A DNA stretch of 64,000 nucleotides, from positions 29,697,903 to 29,761,902 of the forward strand of contig NC_063152.1 of assembly GCF_020921035.1 (NCBI RefSeq). Direction: 5' to 3'. The notes under the pieces were generated by a model. That model made no database searches. It was not told the DNA's origin and saw nothing but the letters and a program-made list of their open reading frames with translations. The number at the start of each line of letters is the position of its first letter. Position 1 is the first letter of the stretch. Made by a program: the position numbers and the translations under genes. This document shows positions 23,968 through 37,041 of this stretch, one piece after another. Source of the DNA: Rhodamnia argentea (Eukaryota > Streptophyta > Magnoliopsida > Myrtales > Myrtaceae).

Positions 23968-24582
23968 GGGAAAAGTAAGAACAAAAAAAAAATTTCCTAA
24001 ACATATTGCGTTGGTATCAATTTAGTCTTAAACTTTTAGCTGGATTAATTCAATTTTGCACATTTTTACGTTTTCTCAATTAAGCCCATTTGACCAATTT
24101 AAGTCGGAATATATTGATGTGAATATTTTTTTTATAACTATTTCCCTTCTTCTTTTTTAACCTTTTTTCTTTTTGCTAGTGGCTGATCGCCGACCACATA
24201 GGCTATGCCCGGCGAGGTTGGCCTTGCTCCTGGGCGAGGGTTTAGCCTCACCAGATCTGGTGAGGCGGAGTCCTTGCCTAGGCGAGACCAATCCTCGCTG
24301 GCTATGGCCCATTGTCGATGGCTGGCCACTCACAAAAAGAAAAAGAAAAGTACAAAAAAAATCATTAAAAAATTTTCAAAAATTACAATAAAATAAAATA
24401 AAATATCATAGTCAGCACCAATAGTGTTATTATTGAGCAGTCGGCATCCAGGTCAGTAATTTTCGGTCTAAATTGGTCGGCTTGGTTCAATTGATAAAAC
24501 TTAAAATATTGATCTAATTGAATAGTTTATGATTCAATCAGTACAAATGCAATAGATATAAGCCTTTTTTTGTACTTTTGCC
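23968..24582. mobile_element. MITE-like element, family 1
   Basis: The left end GGGAAAAGTA followed by TTTCCTAAACATATTGC is mirrored by GCAATAGATATAAGCC and TACTTTTGCC. A GC-rich core (24,180-24,320) lies between the arms. Flanking 9-mers GGGCAAGAG (23,959-23,967) and GAGCACGAG (24,583-24,591) match 7 of 9. It lies about 400 bp downstream of the FLZ stop codon, just beyond or inside its 3' transcript end. Confidence 0.7.
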
Positions 24583-24591
24583 GAGCACGAG

Positions 24592-25611
24592 AATTCTTAG
24601 CAAAACCACCGAATGGGAGTCAAGCTCAGTGCCTGGAATGCTCTTGGCGAAGTTGACCGGGTCGCGAGAGAATTAAGTAGAAGTGATTGATCAACCACCG
24701 GGGAAGCTTCTTTGAAAATTCTTTGTTTCTTTTTCTGTGCGGTGGGGCTATGAATTCAAATTTCAAGTGTCCGGTCAGTTTCACATCCTCCATGTGACTG
24801 CCGATGATGATGATGATGATGATGATGATGATCGGTATTGAGGCAGTAATGGTGGTCACAATACCTGCAATATAGACTAAATATGATTCCGGTCTTTCTA
24901 AGGATCCTTGGAGAATGGATGCCGACCCTCGATGGCCATCGGATGAAAATCAAGTAAATCTCGCTCGTTGCTTGAGGAAACTTTAAGGTCGTGACACTTT
25001 CTCAAGAGCTATAAACAAATGTAAGGAATTACGACAAGTTACGATTGGGAGATCGATCCCCAAATACCAAAAAACTGCTCGATATAGCCTCCACTGAAGT
25101 CGGTGTCCTTCGACAGAAAAATAAAAATAAAAATCGGTGTCTTAGATATGTGACTTTCATCCATTTCTCCGTGATTTGATTTAGTTTCTAGGCTCGCTGT
25201 GTCGTCCGATCTCGCTAATGCGATGGAACATTTCAAACACGAAAAAAGGCAGATTTCCTATTCATGAATAGATTCAAATCCGTACTTATTTTCTCCCCTA
25301 AAGCAAACGCGAGTCATAGAAAACGAAAAAGCTCAAACAATCGAGACATATATTCACTCTAATTCAATGGGGATAATGCATCCACATCATCCGCGAAACA
25401 ACTCGACGTAATTCAACGCTAGAAATTCCGACGATCAAACAAAAAGAAAACGGAAGTGGAGGATGGTTGGCGAAAAGGAGGAGCCTTCCTCCGTTCTTAG
25501 TTTTTCTTGTGACTCTGTTCCTGTAAAAAGGAAGTAGAAGCTTCCTACTGCTGGAGCCTTCATTGCAATGGCTTGCAAAATACTAGTCCCGGTCGTGCCT
25601 TGGGCCAGTTT
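24592..25611. other. Intergenic region with a GAT microsatellite
   Basis: There is no supported gene. A perfect (GAT)10 run lies at 24,803-24,832. The remaining sequence shows no element ends or coding motifs that I recognise. Confidence 0.5.
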
Positions 25612-25620
25612 GATTGGACT

Positions 25621-26066
25621 GGCTTAAGTACATTATTAGTATTAAAACTTGTGTATGACGCTCACTTTAATGTCAAAAATTTCAAAACGATCATTTAAAT
25701 GTCAAATTTTTTGAAAAACGATCACTTCAAGGCCAAAAATTTCAAAACAATCACTTAAGTGTCAATTTTTTTTAAACGATCACTTAAATGCCATTTAAAA
25801 AAAAAAATACTTACTTCGCCGCCAATTCCGGCGAGTCACGTCAGCTCAAATATTAATAAAAAAATAGGTCACGGCGGATTTCCGGCGAGTTACATCAGCT
25901 CAAATCGGAGTTGGCACCGAAGTAATCGTTTTTAAAAAAGTTGGCAAATGTGGCACTTAAGTGATCTTTTTTTTAAAAAAAGTGACACTTAAGTGATTGT
26001 TTGGAAAGTTTTAGCACTAAAATGAGCACCGTACACAAGTTTCGACACTTATAGTGTACTTTAGCC
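25621..26066. mobile_element. MITE-like foldback element, family 2
   Basis: The left arm GGCTTAAGTACATTAT, AAAACTTGTGTATGACGCTC is the inverse of the right arm GAGCACCGTACACAAGTTT, ATAGTGTACTTTAGCC. The core carries two copies of a TTCCGGCGAG block followed by CAGCTCAAAT. Flanking 9-mers GATTGGACT (25,612-25,620) and GATTGGGCT (26,067-26,075) match 8 of 9. There is no coding capacity. Confidence 0.8.
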
Positions 26067-26075
26067 GATTGGGCT

Positions 26076-27066
26076 TGATGAGAAGACCTTGAACAACCAC
26101 ACAAACGGTATCTCTTCCCAGTTCTTTTTGTGAATACGACGAGGTTGGGTTGGGCCTAATGAGCGACCTTCTCCTCTTATCGGTTGAAAGGATACTGCTC
26201 GCGTTGCTTTGGGTCGTTGCCCCAAATGGCCGCGGAACGAAGCAGAGCATCATGCAGACACGCAAGTGATTTTAGATTTGAGCGAATGGAACAATCGTCC
26301 CACTCCTCTTCTAAAGCGTTAAGATTCGATACATAACTATAATGAAATAGAGCATAACAATGAGAAAAAAATCAAGACGCAAATATTTATCTCTTAAAAT
26401 AGGATTACATTCAACAAAGAATTCCATTATAATTATCACCTCTTAACCCTTTTGTTTCATTCCCCAATTACAAGAAAAAAAGATTATATATAATAGTAAT
26501 AGCTATTCATGAACTTCATATTTTCTTATCGATGAGGAATATAAACCACATCCGAACATGAACCACATCCCAACATAAAGTTTAATCTATTAGGATCCTT
26601 TTATTTCGGAGAAAGTTAAAATAGTTTAGAAAATATTTTTTTAAAAATGATTGCTCAGATCGCTTGCAAAATTAAATGAAGGAAAAATATTTTCATTATT
26701 CACACAAATTTTTAGATATAATTTATTATCGATAATGATAATATTTTTCATTAATTAATTTTTTTAGTCATATCAGTGATATTTTTGTAATTTTTTTTTA
26801 AATGCCAAGCACAATCCGATCAGATTTTCCAAAGAGTGGATCTAGCGCACGTGTCACCGCATGTCTGGATTGCGTACTGTCGGCAGAAGCAGAGGAGGGG
26901 CTCCAGCATGCATTACCCGCCTCGCCATATCCGTTTCAAAACTTTATCCAACTACCTTCTCAGTCAACTCTTCTCCAGATCACGAACGCACACAAACGCA
27001 CACAAACACACACACACTCTCTCTCTTTTTCTCCTCTGCCAAAGATATCTCTCCCGCTCCGCAGAA
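26076..27066. other. AT-rich intergenic DNA and leader of the EndoU gene
   Basis: From 26,270 to 26,800 the DNA is very AT-rich without gene signals. Just before the ATG at 27,067 there is a CA then CT microsatellite (about 26,993-27,037), likely in the 5' leader. No clear TATA box is seen. Confidence 0.45.
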
Positions 27067-30000
27067 ATGGAAGGCTTGATCAAGGGCTTGATCGACGTGG
27101 CTCTCGGTGGCCGTCATGAAGACCAGAACCAAGACTCCGACCAGCACTCGCGCGATGAGCGTTCCAGATCCACTTGGGCCGAGGTTAGCGTCGACTGAGC
27201 CGTTTCGTTCTGTTCTTTTGGTTTCCCTGTAACGGAAGTGATCGCTGTCAGCGATCTGATGGGAAACGGAAACGTTTTTTCGCAGGTGGTGTCGGGAGAT
27301 CAGGACGGTGACGAGGGACGGGGAAGTGAGGATCGACAGGGATATCGCCGTAGTTCGTGGAACGAGGAGGTTCGATTCGACATTCGAAATTGAACCCTTT
27401 TGGTTTCTCTATTTTTTTTAGAACATTATGTGCAGATTTTGAGATTAGGGCCTGATTGGGACGTGATTTTGTAGGAGAAGAGTGAGAATGAGCACGGGGG
27501 GTGGGGGATTCCGGAGTCAAGACCTTCGAGGCGACCCCAAGTGGTAAAATTTAGCAGTGATCGGTGCTGTTGCATAGCATCTAGACAGTGTTGGAGTGGT
27601 CCGTGTGTTAATCCAGTAGTTTTTCTTCAAGTAGTTTGTTCTGCAAATGTATTTATGGAGCTTTACATGTATGGCGTCGGTTCGACAACCTCCTTGAACT
27701 GACGGAGAAGATAATATATAGTAGGCACGTGAAGACAATTTCAATTTTAAGTCCGTGATGCTTTTCTATGTAGCTGGATTCTTTTGGGGTCCTTGTTTTA
27801 TTTATTTGCTTCGAGTAGTTATAGGTGCAAGGTGGAATTATTTGCATTGTGTTCTGGATCGGGTTGTCGTGGTTTTCCCTTCATGCTTTTGCTTTTGCCT
27901 CTCCATTCTGTCATCCACATTTTCTATTCAATACGTCTCCAATTGCCGCAGGCAGTAGATCAGGAGTATGAAACTCATGAAGATGGCAGACGACAAAACT
28001 ACGACCAAAACTCTTGGAACAGAAAGGTATGTGAGTGTTTGCATGTTTTTTTTTTCCTGTTTCTGATATATGAGTAATGATATTATGAGACACAAAAATG
28101 AAATTTTGCGTGTTCACTTTTAACAGGAGGACAACCAGGAGAATAATGACAACTGGGAAACTGTTGACAGAAAGCATCAGAGGCAACCTCACAAGGTTCT
28201 AGTTATATCAGAAAACAATTTCAAGGCTGCTTTCTAAAGTTCCTTTTGTCAATCAAATTCGGAGTAGTGTCGATGGATTTGTGAGCTTCTTAGCTTAGTT
28301 CTCTTTGTGCTGAGAGATCATGGCTGGACAGATTCACAATCTGTGATATACATGAAAACGACGTTAAGGTGTGTGTCCAATACAAAGAAATATGAAAATG
28401 GCAGATAAGAACCGAAACTGGTTATACTCATCTGATTTTTGATCACCTTTGGTGTTAATCTGAATTGGACATGGTTTGAATAATGAGTGATTTGAGGACT
28501 GATAATGGCATTTATAGATCGCTAACTTCATGACCATACTAATAAGAAAGAGTAATGATTGAAGATGGAGCTTCATCTGTGAAGGATTTTTCATATCATG
28601 CATTTTGCTCGTCTTTAATTAGGTGTTTAGCCTAGATAATCCACAACAAGATTTTTGCATTGTGCTATCATGATAACCATCATCTATATGATGTTTAACG
28701 TGAGTATTACCTAACAGAATATCTCTAGTGATTGTGTTCTTGGCCTATGGTGTTATTTCTGTCATTCAGGTTCAGATGGATCACTGGCATGGATACAAAC
28801 GGCCTCCTAGTGAGCAGGAATACTCCAATGAGGTTGAAATTGGTTATGGCATAGAACCCACAGAGGAGGAACTGTCTGACTTATCACAAGCCTGTAACAA
28901 ACTCTGGGAACTCGATTTGAACCGATTGATACCGGGCAAGGACTATCAGATAGATTGTGGTGAGGGAAAGAAGGTCTATCAAAAGGAAGACATGGCACAG
29001 GGATGCTTATTTAGCTGGCTGAGTGAAGATGTATTCAGAAAGCCTACTTACTCTCGCTTTTGGTCTCTTCTCGATAATTATAATCCAAAAGGAGGTTGCA
29101 AAGAAGTTGTGACATCTGAAGAGAGGCAGGAGCAGGTGGCTTTTATAGAAGAAATTAGCAGAACGGCAGCAATCAAGTATCTTCACAAGTATCTGTCGTC
29201 CAAGGGCATCGTATCTGGTGACCGTCAAGAGTTGAAAAGTGTGATGATGCGGCTATGGTTTGATCTCTATGGCCGAGGTGGTACATCCAGCTCCTCATCT
29301 GCTTTTGAACATGTTTTTGTTGGGGAAATCAAGCAACGTGGGGAAGAAGAAGTTTCTGGCTTCCATAATTGGCTTCAGGTAACCTATCTAGCTGCATTTT
29401 CCCTTCTTGCTCATATTTAAAATAAGAATGAGGTTAATGATTATAATACTTGGATCTTTACCAATTCTCAAACTAGTGTCCGGAAACTCCTTGGACATCT
29501 CTTGTACTTGTAAATGAGGAAATCCAAACCGGTATCCTCGAGAATCTCGGAAGTTTTGGCTTCTAGGTAATTATTGTTTTGACTTGGAGGTAGATCTTTC
29601 AAGTGGAAATGTTGATTTAGTTTCAGATTCTTCCATCACTTTGTTTATTCTTTGCTTAATAATGCACTTGACAAAACAGTGGGTTCATAGTTTAAGAATA
29701 TGACTTTAGCTCTTACCGATAATTTGCACCTAGACGTATCAAAAAGGGCAAAAAGTAGAAATTTGTTTGTACATTATTCCATTTAGTACTTCTCTTGCTG
29801 CTTTAGACTCAGTATCATCTGGCATGTGTCTTTCGACTGTGACAGAGTAGAATATAGTATATGATATGAACAAAGTCGAAGTTGCATTTCATTTTTGTCT
29901 TATTTCTTACTTTTCTTTGTTTCCCTTGTCTTTCCAGTTTTACCTAGAAGAGGCGAAAGGAAGAGTTGATTATCAAGGTTACATTTTTCCTCGACGCCGT

Positions 30001-31122
30001 GGGGAGATTGTAAGTAACAGCAATCATATCAAATCTGTCAGTAAATTAGGTTGGATATTGATGGGTGCCCACCCAGGATTTTGGATATATGTTCTACTAT
30101 AACCGGTTCTTTTTTTCACGTTCGTTTCTGTTAAATTCTCCTCACTACTGGACTAAGCATTCATTTTTTAACATTGAAGCTCCGCGACAGCACACGTGCA
30201 CATAAGTTGGATAATGTTCATCGAGAGTACCAAGCACCATGACACGCTGCATTCTGTGGAGACCCTTTTCCTTTGCAATATTCGTTCCATAATGAAATCA
30301 TGTTATATGTACATTCTAGATCAATCATACTTTGAGAGGTAACGGGCCCGGAATCCAGTGACTGCAGGAATCTGTAGCTGCTGTGCCTCTTGTTTCATGT
30401 AGGTTGGAGGGCATTCTTTCTTGGAGTTGAGCTGTTGAACCAAGGGGCTATCAGGAGGGACATGTACTGCATGTTGATGTTTTCACCATCCACATGTTGA
30501 AAAAACAGGAATCTCTTTTTAGATATTTAGGGGGTTTACATAGTCCTTTCACAAACTACATAGTGATATCTTGGACAGTGTCGTCCTAATCCAGTATGAA
30601 GCAGCCTACATGCTTCTTCTGAAATAAGCTGCCATATGCTGTGCATCAGCTGTGTATTATTCAGTACGCTCTGTTTTCCATTTTCTGATACTTGCCATGT
30701 GTTCCCTTGATTTGCGAATTTTTCCAATTGGAGCCGAGCATTTTTGCCTTCTGTTAATATGCTATACATTGAATGAAGTAATGAGGTTGATTAGTTTTAC
30801 AATTGAATCAGGAATATTAAGCTAATATTTGATCTTGTACTTAAAGTGCATTTTCAACTGCTAATTTTTCTCTTCATTGCATTTGCAGCCGGACTCCGAA
30901 ACCCAGTTGCTCAACATACAGTTTGAATGGAATGGGATTCTCAAATCTGTGTCAAGCACATTGGTTGGTGTAAGCCCGGAGTTTGAAGTTGCCCTCTATA
31001 CTCTATGCTATTTTGTGGGTAGAGAGGACAACCATGTCCAGCTGGGTCCATATACTGTTAACATCAAATGCTATAGGTTTGGGGATAGAATTGGATCGGT
31101 GTTCCCCATATCCGAGTGCTGA
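27067..31122 (+). CDS. EndoU (XendoU-type) poly(U)-specific endoribonuclease family protein
   Basis: Eight exons (27,067-27,183; 27,286-27,369; 27,475-27,543; 27,952-28,026; 28,127-28,195; 28,770-29,378; 29,938-30,009; 30,889-31,122) give 442 residues, and every intron is GT-AG and in phase 0. Residues 1-138 are hydrophilic and rich in Asp, Glu, Arg and Gln, with repeated RSxW or NSWN words. The EndoU domain follows. The family's catalytic triad is visible: His319 in FEHVFVGEIK, His337 in SGFHNWL and Lys384 in NGILKSVSS, with spacing close to the founding frog enzyme (18 and 47 residues here). GVSPEFEVALYTLC and the C-terminal NIKCYRF block are also typical. EndoU enzymes cut RNA at uridylates with metal dependence; the plant substrate is unknown to me. 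The start is supported by MEGLIKGLIDVALG, which I recall as a conserved plant N-terminus. Frame continuity across all junctions makes the model firm. Confidence 0.9.
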
Positions 31123-32267
31123 AATTTGGTGATCGTGAGTACCGTTTTGTGGCTCTCAAGAGCTATGTTGTCATCATCAGAAATTTTCTCCCCTCATTCC
31201 GCTTACAAGAGTCTACAAATGTTTTTAGTCCAGTGACATCAGGTGATTTTGTAAAATGACATTTTCATAATGCGTGTTGGCCATCATTTCGCGTATTTTC
31301 TCCTGTTAAGGATGTTTAGTAGTTCGACCTACGTATTCGCATGGTAATATGCCTTGACTTTCATGGAATGCAGAGTTCTCCTGATGTTTCCGTGGTTCGA
31401 GTGTTACGTAATCTTAACAGGGGCGAGGGGCCTAATGGCTCATGGGTCTTTTCCCGAATCCTGTCATAGTGTCATCTGTCAAGCAGCATTTCGCTGTAAA
31501 AGATAAGCGTATACGTCCTTCCATCGGTTCGTGTTTATCTACAGACTTCATGTTTATCTCCACACAAGCTGTGACTGTCTTTTCGGACCGCGATCTTTCA
31601 AATGATCGGGCAGTTTAATTGTCCACGAGCAGCGCATCGTGACGTTAAGTAGGATATAGCTGAGGTGGGCTGATCTTTGATTGAAAATAACTTGTTCTGT
31701 TTCTGTTTGAATTCCATACTAGTAAGTCGAATCGAGTAAAAGAGGGGCGTGGTTCATTTTTTCCGATGGCTCAACCCAGGCAGGATATCTTCTTATACTG
31801 CACTAAATATACGATTTGGACATGAGTTTGCTTATGAATCCTTCTCTTTTTCTCTAGTCGTATGGCACTCAGCAGAGTTGACATTTATCACCATACTTTT
31901 GAAATTGGAAATATACAGCGGACAAAAGATTCAAAAGAAGACGGGCAGCATAAATATCCATCTTTAAGAGCAATAGATTCCGAGAAATATCTCGATACTT
32001 TTTACAGATATTTTTGCAAACAAGAGTCAAGTCTCGATATTTGAAATCCTATATCTTTTGGCAGGAAGGGTTCACGGACAGGAGGTGAGAACATGGAATT
32101 ATGTTTTGTTTTGTTTTTTTCCTTTCTTTTCATCTTTTGCCGGGCTGAAGACGCTTGGTCTAGAAGTTTATCTGTTAGAAGTAGCTGCGACACGCATTTG
32201 CATCCAAGCAACATTTGATTGGCCATGACCAAAAGAATGGAAGAAAGAACATTCGATCGGTTTATTG
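31123..32267. other. 3' flank of the EndoU gene and intergenic region
   Basis: There is no supported gene. The short frames at 31,749-32,044 lack motifs. The first several hundred bases are probably 3' untranslated sequence. Confidence 0.45.
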
Positions 32268-32904
32268 GGGGAAAATTGTTCAAAAAGTTATAAACTTATT
32301 GAATTTTTGCCAATCCAATCTTAAATCTTTTAATTTTTGTTTTCCAATTGAGCCTACGCCTATTCACGTTTTGCAAACTGAGTTCATCCGATTTGATTTC
32401 AATCGGAAATTGCTGATATGGACACCGATCGGTATCGATGTGGATAATTTTTAATAATATTTTATTTTTTTTTCAATTTATTTATTTATTTTCATTTTCC
32501 CTTCACAGCCATTGCCGAGCCTCGTCGATGGCCGGCGACCAAGCCTGGGCATCCCTCTCCCGAGGCAAGTGACCTTTGTAGGCCATTAACAGGGCTCGAC
32601 TATACCAACAGGGGAAAAAGAAAAAAAGAGAAAAAAGAAAAAGAAAAAGTAAATAAAGATAATATAAAAAAAGAATAAATAAATTCAAAAAAATATCAAA
32701 ATATTATTAAAAATTATTCACATCGGTACAAACCGTGCCACATAATATGAAAGGCGTCTATGTTAGGGATTTCCGATCAAATTTATCGGATGGGCTCAAT
32801 TAGCAAAATGTAAAAAAGTTTAAGACTTAATTGACAATATTAAAATGTTTTAGACTGAATTGGCAAAAGTACAATAGGTTAAGATTTTTCTAAACAATCT
32901 TCCC
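32268..32904. mobile_element. MITE-like element, family 1
   Basis: The left end GGGAAAATTGTTCAAAAAGT, TATAAACTTATTG is mirrored by ACAATAGGTTAAGATTTT, AAACAATCTTCCC. A GC-rich core lies at 32,505-32,610 and the inner block GTGCCACATAATATGAAAGG is recognisable. The flanks match only weakly as 9-mers (5 of 9), so the target duplication is uncertain. Confidence 0.65.
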
Positions 32905-33080
32905 GCTGAATAGGGGATAGAATAGATATTGGTTGCTGTTTACCCATGGAGTGGCCCTAAAAGTTTCTTCTTCAATTGATCGGCACCAAGTTCAACGCCA
33001 CCGAAACCCCCTAATGATGCCAAACCTTAAAAGCTAAAACAAACTCCAAATCTTGTCCGTCAATCTTGGTAGCCTAGGTT

Positions 33081-33081
33081 G

Positions 33082-33112
<31 letters not shown>

Positions 33113-33113
33113 T
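33081..33113. repeat. CT microsatellite
   Basis: A nearly perfect CT dinucleotide run, isolated in intergenic DNA between two transposon copies. No gene start is linked to it. Confidence 0.8.
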
Positions 33114-33393
33114 AAATTTTGCTTGCACGCTACGGAGGAGACGCGCCAGAACACACGTCAAGCCATGGTGGGACCACGCGAACGGGCGAAGAAAGAAGCG
33201 GCCACGTGGAATTTGAAACTTGAAAGGTCGTGGGGACCACTTCGTAGGATTTGCCACTTGACAAAAATGCAAGGTCGCGAGATTTAATGCAAAAGACCAA
33301 TTTAAAGTTGTCACTTTCCAGGTCCATGGAAAGTGATGCTGCAAAGTCAAATTACATTTTCTTCACATGGTTCCCTCCAAAGACAGACAAGAG

Positions 33394-33719
33394 GAAAATC
33401 CCAAATACGTTAAACGAATCTTATTTTAAAGAAGAAACTGAAATGCTCTCATTATTTCAAAGAAGGACCTCACTAAGGACATCTTCGTCATTTACTTCTT
33501 TTTTTCTTTTTCCATTTATACCATTCCGTTTTTTTCTTTGTTGCTCTCGGCGAGAGCCTGACTACCCTCGTCGCCCATAGGAGAGGTCGATCCTCTATGT
33601 CATTCAAAAGATGTAAATAACAAAATACCTTGATCAAATCCTTATTTGAAACAAGGTCCATTTCGAACCCTTATGAGAGCATTTCAAGCATTTATTTCAA
33701 ATTTTCTTTAGACAAGAGA
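33394..33719. mobile_element. MITE-like element, family 3, with perfect 9-bp target duplication
   Basis: The ends are GAAAATCCC and AAATTTTCTTT. The arms carry the family 3 signature in degenerate form (TCTTATTTTAAAGAAG at left, AAATCCTTATTTGAAACAAG at right), with a CTCGGCGAGAG core. The identical 9-mer AGACAAGAG lies outside both edges (33,385-33,393 and 33,720-33,728). Confidence 0.75.
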
Positions 33720-33728
33720 AGTGCAAAG

Positions 33729-36586
33729 TTCGCGGATCTAAATAAAAAGCTGGTTAAATGCCGTTAACATTTGCTATGCACTGAAGAAAAGAACTACGGA
33801 TCTAATTGTAGCTAAGCTTCGAACTAAGTTCGCTGTCAATCGAGTTACAGCCACTTTTTCCAATCAAGAATCCATATTGTTATGGGAACGAAGCCCCATT
33901 TTAGTAAAGAATATGATAGTAATTCGCCAACAAAAGCGAGATGAACCGACATATGAGCGTCATGTGGCGGCCAACGCATTTAACGGCGCAATACACTTCG
34001 GGGAATTGACCAAAGACTTTCTTTAGATGTATTGATGCTCAGATTAAGTTGACCCAACTTTTGGCTCCCGAGTAGAATTCGTCGCATAAACCTACCCGGG
34101 AGTCCGGAGGCAGAACATATGGGATATGTGTCAGGAATGTAGTTTCTCAGGAGGCAAATCTTGGGGGCCACAATAACCCTCAAGAGCGTTCATGCTTAAA
34201 GAAGGCTCCTGAAACCGTAGCTCTTTTATCATATTTTGGCTTCGTTACTTTCTTCTTCGTCTTCCTCTTCCTCTTCTTCTTAGCTATAGAATTCATTACG
34301 AACTAAAAGATTAAGCACCATAAGCCTCCCGTTCCATCATCACTAATTGCACCCTGTCCACTCTTTCAATCTGAAAAATTTGATAGTGCTTGTTGCTGAG
34401 GCTTCGGCCTAGGAGATAAGGCCTCATGTCCTCCACACGAAAATCGCGAAATTACGTGGTGGCAACAGCTAAACCCTACTTGGAATTAGGAACCTGTCCA
34501 GAAATGCCAAGATATCACCTCCACTTCAGGTCCCACCCTCTCTTTGCACTTGATCAACGGCACAACTATCTCTGAAGGTGGACAGTTCCTTTCATTGCCT
34601 ACTACTAGTCTCACGTAAATTCTCTTTGTGGAGATTACATTCAAAGTTTTCCCTAAATGAAAACAAAACCAAAATCCTGAATACATTAACTGCGTCAGTA
34701 TCAAGGGCGGTGTCACTTTTCCTCTTCTTATTTGGCGAAAATGGCGAAAATATTTACTAGCTAGAAACATAGATCAAGTCGAAGATTTTCACAGGATAAG
34801 TCAAAGTCCAACGGTCATTACCGCAACGACATATGAGAATCGGGTCGAGGAAAGAATTCCCGGTGAAGAAAGAAATGAGAGAAAGCAGTGTATCGGGCTT
34901 AAAGTACCAGCATATTCCTTCCATTGTGCTTCTTTTAATAATATCTTCTGTAAACTAAACAGTAAAAAAAGTGCAGAATATTCTCGTCGTTGGGATCCTA
35001 TTTAAGGGTAAGCTGTTCCAGATTCCTTTTAGGTTCCAGGTGTAACGGGTTTCCCACTTCGTACACGTCATCGAGCATGTTGAATAGGAGATTATTGGCT
35101 GATTATGGCAGTAATCAAGAAAAGGAGAAGTTACTGTAGTAATGAGAAAAAAGGGGCAAATTTTATAATGAAGGATACTGAATGGCTGGGGTTGATACAG
35201 ATTTATACTCTGTGAATATTGCCATTGATTCTATTCATCGTATTATTCATTGAACGAGTCCCTCTGACATCCCTAGATCCGCACGAGAGATGCGACTTTT
35301 GATCCTTTCATGGCCGACCAACAAATCGCAAACCCCAAAACTACAAAATATCCTGAAAACGTCGGCAAGAGAAAGTTAAATGGTGAATCAGTTGAGAAAT
35401 CGAGCTTTGGCAGCTGGAAAGCGAAGAGAGACAATAGTCCCAAGAACCGAAGAGCATAGAAAGAGAGCAGCTTCGTTGTCGACCGCGAGCTTTCCGTCCT
35501 GAAAAGGGCCAGCACGCGCTCTTATCCTAAGCGAACCAAAACCAAGAAAAATATCTTGAATTTCTCTATTTTCATGGCAATAACAAATCCCTCAATTTCT
35601 TTCGTCCACAAGAACCGAAATCTAAGGGAAGAAAGGAGGAGAAGGACCCAACCCAAGGGAAGGAGGCTCCTTTCTGTGACGTTTGCATGGACCTCGACGA
35701 AGCAAAGCCACCCGTTGTTGATCACACACAGGAGATATGGTTGAGCATATCCTATGAATTGTTCCAAACAACGTGGACTGTAACAGCGCACCCCACGTAA
35801 AATTTGAAGGAAAAGGTGCTATGAGTTGACAAGAAATTGGAGGTGTAGGAATCGGGGTACATTGCCGATAAATCGGTCTAAAGACATTTGTACAAAGCAC
35901 ATGTCGACAACGCAGGAGTCGAAGTTTCGATGATTCACTTCGGGCGCGGGACGCTACTATACGATCATACCCGGCAATAGTCATCCGAAAATGACATGGA
36001 GCCTACTTTTCCCATCATCATCTCTTAAGTTGAGAGAAAATATTTTTTTTTCACTTCATCCCAGGAAATACCCTCGAATTTTACATCTCGAATTCAGATG
36101 AAACAGGTTTAAGGACTTATTTAGGTCCAAAAGGAAAAGGTACTACGAGTTGACACGAAATTGGAGTAAGAATCTATTGCAAGAACGTAGCCGACGAAGA
36201 ATGAATAAGAAAAGCAAAAGGACGCGGGTATTACTAATAAGTTGCCGTATTTAAAATGAAGAATAAAATAGCAGTGAGTAGGCGTAGCTCTAAGTAAAAT
36301 TATGACTTCATGAAGATTGCTTCATGCGAGATTATGCATGCGGGCAAGCAATCCATGGAGTAACCAACCATTCCAAGCAAGTCTATCAAAGTTTGGACAT
36401 TCTTCAAATTTCAAATAACAAGCAGGTTGCTCGCCCCATCACTTCACCGCAAGTGCGGTGTCAAGATACGTTAAGTAATTTTCTTATCGACAGACATGCA
36501 GAATGAATCCTAGAGCTGAAGGGTTCAGGAAAAAAAGATATTGCTTCCCAGGTCAATTGGGATGATATCATGCGCTTTTTAATACT
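33729..36586. other. Intergenic region, no gene supported
   Basis: The frames on both strands at 35,273-35,984 have no family motif. A direct repeat of about 34 bp (AAGGAAAAGGT, then GAGTTGACA and GAAATTGGA) occurs at 35,807-35,841 and 36,131-36,165. Nothing else is recognised. Confidence 0.45.
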
Positions 36587-36595
36587 ACTTTTATA

Positions 36596-36796
36596 GGGAT
36601 AAGCACGTTAGAAGTTTGAAAACTTGTCACGAAAGTGCAATTGAATTCTAAAACTTAAAAAAAAATACAACTAAGTTCTAAAACTCATCAAATTGGTGAA
36701 GTCAAGTCCTTCCGTTGATTATACTTTTGTGACAAGTTTTAGCACTCAATTACACTTTCGTGACAGAATTTATAACTTCTCCGGTGCACTTATCCC
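36596..36796. mobile_element. Short MITE-like foldback element
   Basis: This 201-bp element begins GGGATAAGCACG and ends CGGTGCACTTATCCC. The arms AACTTGTCACGAAAGTGCAA and CACTTTCGTGACAGAATT are inverse. Flanking 9-mers ACTTTTATA (36,587-36,595) and ACTTTCATG (36,797-36,805) match 7 of 9. It resembles family 2 in style (phrases like AAGTGCAATTGAATTC) but has distinct ends. Confidence 0.7.
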
Positions 36797-37041
36797 ACTT
36801 TCATGACTGAAAAAGCTATTTCTACCTTTGACTCTCTTAGTTGAATCAAACACAACATACCCTTAGCACGAGGTTATTCTAAGATATGATTAGGTTAATA
36901 GGTTCCAAGAGTCTGAACAGTTCGTGTAAGTTTTGGAGATTTAAACACTGTTTTCGGATACCCGGGAGAGGTAGCTAGACAAAACCGTTGACTAGTTAAG
37001 AACCTTACTAGAAGTCTTTGCACTCGTATCATCAAAAATGA

